From: Thermoleophilaceae bacterium
Lineage (GTDB): Bacteria > Actinomycetota > Thermoleophilia > Solirubrobacterales > Thermoleophilaceae
DNA length: 17,231 nucleotides
NCBI GenBank assembly: GCA_013695855.1
Contig: JACCZR010000208.1
Span: forward strand, 1 to 17,231
Reading direction: 5' to 3'
In this document: one piece after another, positions 14,187 to 17,231 of the stretch
Layout of the letters: each line of letters opens with the position of its first letter
How positions within the stretch are numbered: position 1 is the first letter of the stretch
Position numbers and translations under genes: made by a program
The notes under the pieces: generated by a model
Told to the model about the DNA's origin: nothing
Databases searched by the model: none
What the model saw: the letters and a program-made list of their open reading frames with translations, nothing else

Positions 14187-15074
14187 TCAGCCTAGCCGTG
14201 CCGCATGACCCCTCAGCCAGGCCGCGGCGTCCATCGGGCGCCCGCCGGCGGGCTGGACCTCGAGCAGCTCGAGCCCGCCGGCGAACAGGCGTCCGTCGTG
14301 CTCGGCCAGCTCGCCGCCGCTCCCCTCTCCCGCCCGAGCGCGCAGAACCCGGAGGCGCTCGCCCCCGCCCAGCTCGAGGTAGGCGCCCACGTGCGGGTCC
14401 AGGGCCCGGACGCGGCGCTCGAGCTCGACGGCCGGCCTGGCAGGGTCCAGGCGACGGTCCTCGGCGGAGATCTTCTCGGCGTAGGTGATGCCCTCCCCGA
14501 CTTGCGGACTGGGCAGCGCGCCGGTGTCCAGCGCCTGCACCAGCAGCTCACCGGCCAGGGAAGCCAGGCGCGGGGCCAGCGAGCCGTAGCTGTCCTCGGC
14601 ACCGATCGGCTCCTCGGCCGCGAGGTACACGGGGCCCGCGTCGAGCTCCGTCGTGGGGCGCATGATGCTCACTCCGGTCACGACGTCGCCTGCCTCGATC
14701 GCCCGCTCGACCGGCGCCGCGCCGCGCCAGCGCGGCAGAAGCGAGGGGTGCACGTTGAACATCTCGTAGCCCGAGAGCAGCGGCTCACCGATCAGTGCTC
14801 CGAAGGCGCACACCAGCACCGCCTCGGGCTCGGCCGCGGCGATGCGCTCTCGGGCCTCCTCGGAGTTCACGCTCTCGGGTTGGTCGAGGTCGAGGCCCAG
14901 CTGGCGGCCCGCGCCGGCCACCGGCGGCGCGCTCAGCCTGCGCCCGCGACCGCTCGGGCGGTCGGGACGGGTGACCACCAGCGACGGGCGGTGGTCGCTC
15001 TGGGCCAGACGCCTCAGCACGTCGACGGCGAATTTCGAGGTACCGAGGTAGACGGTGCGCACATGCGCGATCAT
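14187..15074 (-). CDS. fmt: Methionyl-tRNA formyltransferase
   Basis: Formylates Met-tRNA(fMet) with 10-formyl-tetrahydrofolate in the cytoplasm. With the ATG at 15074 the protein has 295 residues, slightly short of the usual ~310; a GTG at 15062 (VRTVYLGTSKFA) is the closest alternative. The N-terminal strand VRTVYLGTSKFA matches the family opening. The catalytic set is visible as N107 and H109 in FNVHPSLLPRWRGAAPVERA and D145 in ELDAGPV. The ITYAEKIS block leads into the C-terminal OB-like tRNA-binding domain, ending AAWLRGHAARLG. The def gene, a common neighbour, is not upstream; glcD is divergent with overlapping starts. A zinc-ribbon gene follows after 6 bp. The frame also extends upstream to 15134, but those residues do not look like Fmt. 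No Shine-Dalgarno site is clear. Confidence 0.93.
   Translation of the reverse strand: MIAHVRTVYLGTSKFAVDVLRRLAQSDHRPSLVVTRPDRPSGRGRRLSAPPVAGAGRQLGLDLDQPESVNSEEARERIAAAEPEAVLVCAFGALIGEPLLSGYEMFNVHPSLLPRWRGAAPVERAIEAGDVVTGVSIMRPTTELDAGPVYLAAEEPIGAEDSYGSLAPRLASLAGELLVQALDTGALPSPQVGEGITYAEKISAEDRRLDPARPAVELERRVRALDPHVGAYLELGGGERLRVLRARAGEGSGGELAEHDGRLFAGGLELLEVQPAGGRPMDAAAWLRGHAARLG
15045..15054 (+). promoter_or_regulatory. Shine-Dalgarno site favouring the GTG start of glcD
   Basis: GAGG at 15045-15048 stands 6 nt before the GTG at 15055, a normal spacing. The downstream ATGs at 15073 and 15082 have no comparable site. This supports the longer glcD start, which makes the glcD and fmt coding regions overlap head to head. 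Confidence 0.45.
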
Positions 15075-16524
15075 GCCGGACATGAAGCTGCTCGATGAGC
15101 TGCGGCGGATCGTGGGTGCCGAGCACCTGCTCACCCACCATCAGCAGCTGCGCACCTACGAGTCCGACGGGCTGCTGCAGTACGCGGCCAGTCCGCGGGC
15201 GGTGGCGCTGCCGGGCAGTGCCGAGGAGGTGCGCGAGGTCGTGGCCGCCTGCCACGCCGCCGGGGTGCCGTGGGTCGCTCGCGGCGCGGGCTCGGGGCTC
15301 TCGGGTGGCGCACTGCCCGTGGAGGAGGGCATCCTCATCGCGCTGACCCGTCTACGGCGCATACTCGACGTCAACCTCGACGACGCGCGCGTGACGGTCG
15401 AGCCCGGCGTGACCAACATCGAGGTCTCGAACGCGGTCGCGCCCACCCACACCTATCCGCCGGACCCCTCGAGCCAGATCGTGTGCTCGATCGGCGGCAA
15501 CGTCGCCGAGAACTCCGGTGGGGCGCACTGCTTCAAGTACGGCTTTACCTCCAACTACGTGACCGGCCTCGAGGTGGTGCTGCCCGACGGCGAGATGTTG
15601 TGGCTGGGGGGCTCCGAGCTCGACCCGCCGGGGCTGGACCTGACCGGAGCGTTCGTGGGCTCGGAGGGCACACTGGGCGTGGCCACCAAGGCGATCCTGC
15701 GGGTCATCCCCGCGCCCGAGGCGGTGCGCACGCTGGTGGCCTTCTTCAGCTCGCCGACCCATGCGGGCGAGGTGGTGTCGGGCATCGTCTCGCAGGGAAT
15801 CGTGCCCGCGGCGATCGAGATGATGGACAACCTCTCCATCCAGGCCGCCGAGGGCGCCACCGGCGCCGGCTACCCGACCGACGCCGGGGCGGCGCTGGTG
15901 GTTGAGCTCGACGGGCGAGAGGACGAGTGCGAGGAGCGCTTCGACTCGATCGTCTCGCTCTGCGAGGAGGCCGGCGCCGACTCGATCCGCGTGGCCGGCG
16001 ACGAAGCCGAGCGCGCGGTGATCTGGAAGACGCGCAAGGCCGCCTTCGCGGCCATGGGGCGCATCTCGCCCAACTACTTCGTGCAGGACAGCGTCATTCC
16101 ACGCACCAAGCTCGCGGAGGTGCTCGGCCAGATCGACGACCTGGCCTCCGAGCACGAGTTGCGCGTGGCCAACGTCTTCCACGCCGGGGACGGCAACCTG
16201 CACCCGCTGGTGCTCTACGACGGCAACGTGGAAGGCGAGCCCGAGCGCGCCGAGGAGCTTGCCGGCCTGATCGTCAAGGCCTGCGTGGACGCCGGCGGCT
16301 CGATCACCGGGGAGCACGGCGTGGGCGTGGACAAGAAGCGCTACATGCCCGACCAGTGCTCAGAGCCCGACCTGGCCGCCTTCCAGCGCCTGCGCTGCGC
16401 CTTCGACCCGGACGGCCTGGCCAACCCCGGCAAGGTCATGCCCACGCCGCGGCTGTGCGGCGAGGTGCCCGGCCCCTACCGCCGCCACCCCCTCGAGGAG
16501 GCAGGGCTGGCGGAGCGGATGTGA
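15055..16524 (+). CDS. glcD: Glycolate oxidase subunit GlcD, FAD-linked
   Basis: A 489-residue protein closely resembling E. coli GlcD along its whole length. It oxidises glycolate to glyoxylate with FAD, passing electrons on through the iron-sulfur subunit GlcF. The PCMH/VAO-type FAD domain shows GAGSGLSGGALP (78-89), DPSSQIVCSIGGNVAENSGG (137-156) and GSEGTLGV (202-209). The C-terminal FAD-oxidase domain has HAGDGNLHP (about 379-387) and a GEHGVG motif. The ending AFDPDGLANPGK is typical. The GTG at 15055 has the best ribosome-binding site; ATGs at 15073 and 15082 would remove 6 or 9 residues and cannot be excluded. Its TGA overlaps the GTG of glcE by 4 bp. An alternative substrate such as D-lactate is possible in this family, but glcE next door supports glycolate. 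Confidence 0.93.
   Translation: MRTCAIMPDMKLLDELRRIVGAEHLLTHHQQLRTYESDGLLQYAASPRAVALPGSAEEVREVVAACHAAGVPWVARGAGSGLSGGALPVEEGILIALTRLRRILDVNLDDARVTVEPGVTNIEVSNAVAPTHTYPPDPSSQIVCSIGGNVAENSGGAHCFKYGFTSNYVTGLEVVLPDGEMLWLGGSELDPPGLDLTGAFVGSEGTLGVATKAILRVIPAPEAVRTLVAFFSSPTHAGEVVSGIVSQGIVPAAIEMMDNLSIQAAEGATGAGYPTDAGAALVVELDGREDECEERFDSIVSLCEEAGADSIRVAGDEAERAVIWKTRKAAFAAMGRISPNYFVQDSVIPRTKLAEVLGQIDDLASEHELRVANVFHAGDGNLHPLVLYDGNVEGEPERAEELAGLIVKACVDAGGSITGEHGVGVDKKRYMPDQCSEPDLAAFQRLRCAFDPDGLANPGKVMPTPRLCGEVPGPYRRHPLEEAGLAERM
16512..16524 (+). promoter_or_regulatory. Ribosome-binding site and stop/start overlap between glcD and glcE
   Basis: GGAG (16512-16515) lies 5 nt before the GTG at 16521. That GTG shares GTGA with the glcD stop codon (TGA at 16522-16524). 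This points to coupled translation of the two subunits. Confidence 0.6.
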
Positions 16525-17231
16525 ACGACCGACCCAGGACAACGACCTCGGGCGGTAGTACGGCGAGCGCCGTCGCCGCCGGACGCGACGCGGCCGTGGC
16601 CGCCCTGGCCTCCGCGGGCGAGGCCGGCACACCGGTCCGCTTCGTGGGCGCCGGCACCAAGCTCGGCTGGGGGGTGCCGGTGGCCGACTCCGGCGTGATC
16701 GAGATCCGCACCGACGGCCTGGACCGCCTGCTCGAGCACAACGAGGGCGACCTGACCGCGATCGTAGAGGCCGGGCTCCCGCTGGCCGAGGCCCAGCGCG
16801 CCTTTGCCGAGGCCGACCAGGAGCTGCTGCTCGACCCCCCCGACTCCGCCGGCACCGCGACCATCGGCGGGGTGATCGCCGCCGGCGACTCCGGCCCGCT
16901 GCGCAACCGCTACGGCGGCCCCCGCGACCTGGTCCTGGGCGTGCAGGTCGGGCTGTCGGACGGCAGCGTGGCCCGTGCGGGTGGCAAGGTGATCAAGAAC
17001 GTGGCGGGATACGACCTCTCCAAGCTGTTCACGGGCTCACTCGGCTCGCTGGGGCTTATCCTTGAGCTGTCGCTGCGCCTGCACCCCAAGCCCCCGGCGA
17101 CGGCCACCGCCGCTGGCGAGACCACGGAACCGGCCACACTCGCCGCGGCGGCGCTGGAGCTGGCCAAGGCGCCGCTGGAGGCCCGTTGCCTCGACCTGCG
17201 CTTCGGGGGCGGGGACAGCGCGCTGCTCGCG
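16521..17231 (+). CDS. glcE: Glycolate oxidase FAD-binding subunit GlcE (3' end missing)
   Basis: The frame runs open from the GTG at 16521 to the right edge: 237 codons, C-terminus missing. After a low-complexity N-terminus of about 40 residues, the PCMH-type FAD-binding domain starts at RFVGAGTKLGW (about 47-57). It continues with DPPDSAGTATIGGVIAAGDSGPLR and the strongly diagnostic GGKVIKNVAGYDLSKLF (about 155-171), then GSLGSLGLILELSLRLHPKP. These correspond to the same blocks in E. coli GlcE. It forms the GlcDEF complex with GlcD and the iron-sulfur subunit; glcF would be expected just beyond the window. The N-terminal extension before the FAD domain is Ala/Thr-rich and looks disordered. 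Confidence 0.92.
   Translation, partial: MNDRPRTTTSGGSTASAVAAGRDAAVAALASAGEAGTPVRFVGAGTKLGWGVPVADSGVIEIRTDGLDRLLEHNEGDLTAIVEAGLPLAEAQRAFAEADQELLLDPPDSAGTATIGGVIAAGDSGPLRNRYGGPRDLVLGVQVGLSDGSVARAGGKVIKNVAGYDLSKLFTGSLGSLGLILELSLRLHPKPPATATAAGETTEPATLAAAALELAKAPLEARCLDLRFGGGDSALLA

Noticed and set aside
1..17231. tRNA, rRNA, CRISPR array, insertion sequence, prophage or riboswitch
   Set aside because: I looked for cloverleaf-like segments, regularly spaced repeats, transposase motifs and long structured leaders and found none. Nearly all of the window is protein-coding.

Overview
The window is dense, very GC-rich bacterial chromosome. Many starts are GTG or TTG, there are several 4-17 bp gene overlaps, Shine-Dalgarno sites are often weak, and candidate -10 boxes look like TAnnnT. 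The gene content and protein style (Ala/Arg/Gly-rich, actinobacterial-type GT-C proteins, an Ala/Pro-rich exported glycosidase) suggest an actinobacterium, possibly of the Thermoleophilia/Solirubrobacterales type. That placement is inference from style only. No rRNA, tRNA, CRISPR array, insertion sequence, phage gene or integrase is visible, and no stretch longer than about 255 bp lacks a gene.

Layout. (1) Positions 1-5486, minus strand: a probable four-gene operon read leftwards. It encodes a UPF0104/LPG-synthase-type membrane protein, a multi-spanning GT-C-like protein of an unnamed family, a GT39/PMT-type mannosyltransferase-like protein, and an FAD-dependent oxidoreductase cut by the window edge. 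(2) 5740-7707, plus: an exported family 2 glycoside hydrolase with a beta-glucuronidase-like active site. (3) 7700-9034, minus: a secreted protein of unknown function followed by a rhomboid protease. (4) 9093-9446, plus: a small lipoprotein with a good promoter and probably a leaderless mRNA. (5) 9453-10853, minus: a second member of the unnamed GT-C-like family, clearly a paralogue of the protein at 2906-4522. (6) 10924-13920, plus: a GT2 polyprenyl-phosphate-type glycosyltransferase, a SAM methyltransferase and a Wzx/MATE-type polysaccharide flippase, all overlapping. (7) 13953-15074, minus: fmt and a small YfgJ-like double zinc-ribbon protein. (8) 15055-17231, plus: glcD and the first part of glcE, for glycolate oxidation.

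How it fits together. Regions 1, 5 and 6 look like a lipid-carrier-dependent glycan assembly neighbourhood. The GT2 protein would load sugar onto a polyprenyl phosphate, a flippase would move lipid-linked material outward, and three GT-C-like proteins would transfer sugars on the outer face. The exported GH2 enzyme could trim a uronic-acid-containing glycan. The far right is housekeeping: initiator-tRNA formylation and glycolate oxidation. The most interesting unexplained items are the paralogous pair of GT-C-like proteins with a shared YDPWAW..WGRE signature, the secreted-protein/rhomboid pair, and the head-to-head overlap of the fmt and glcD starts.
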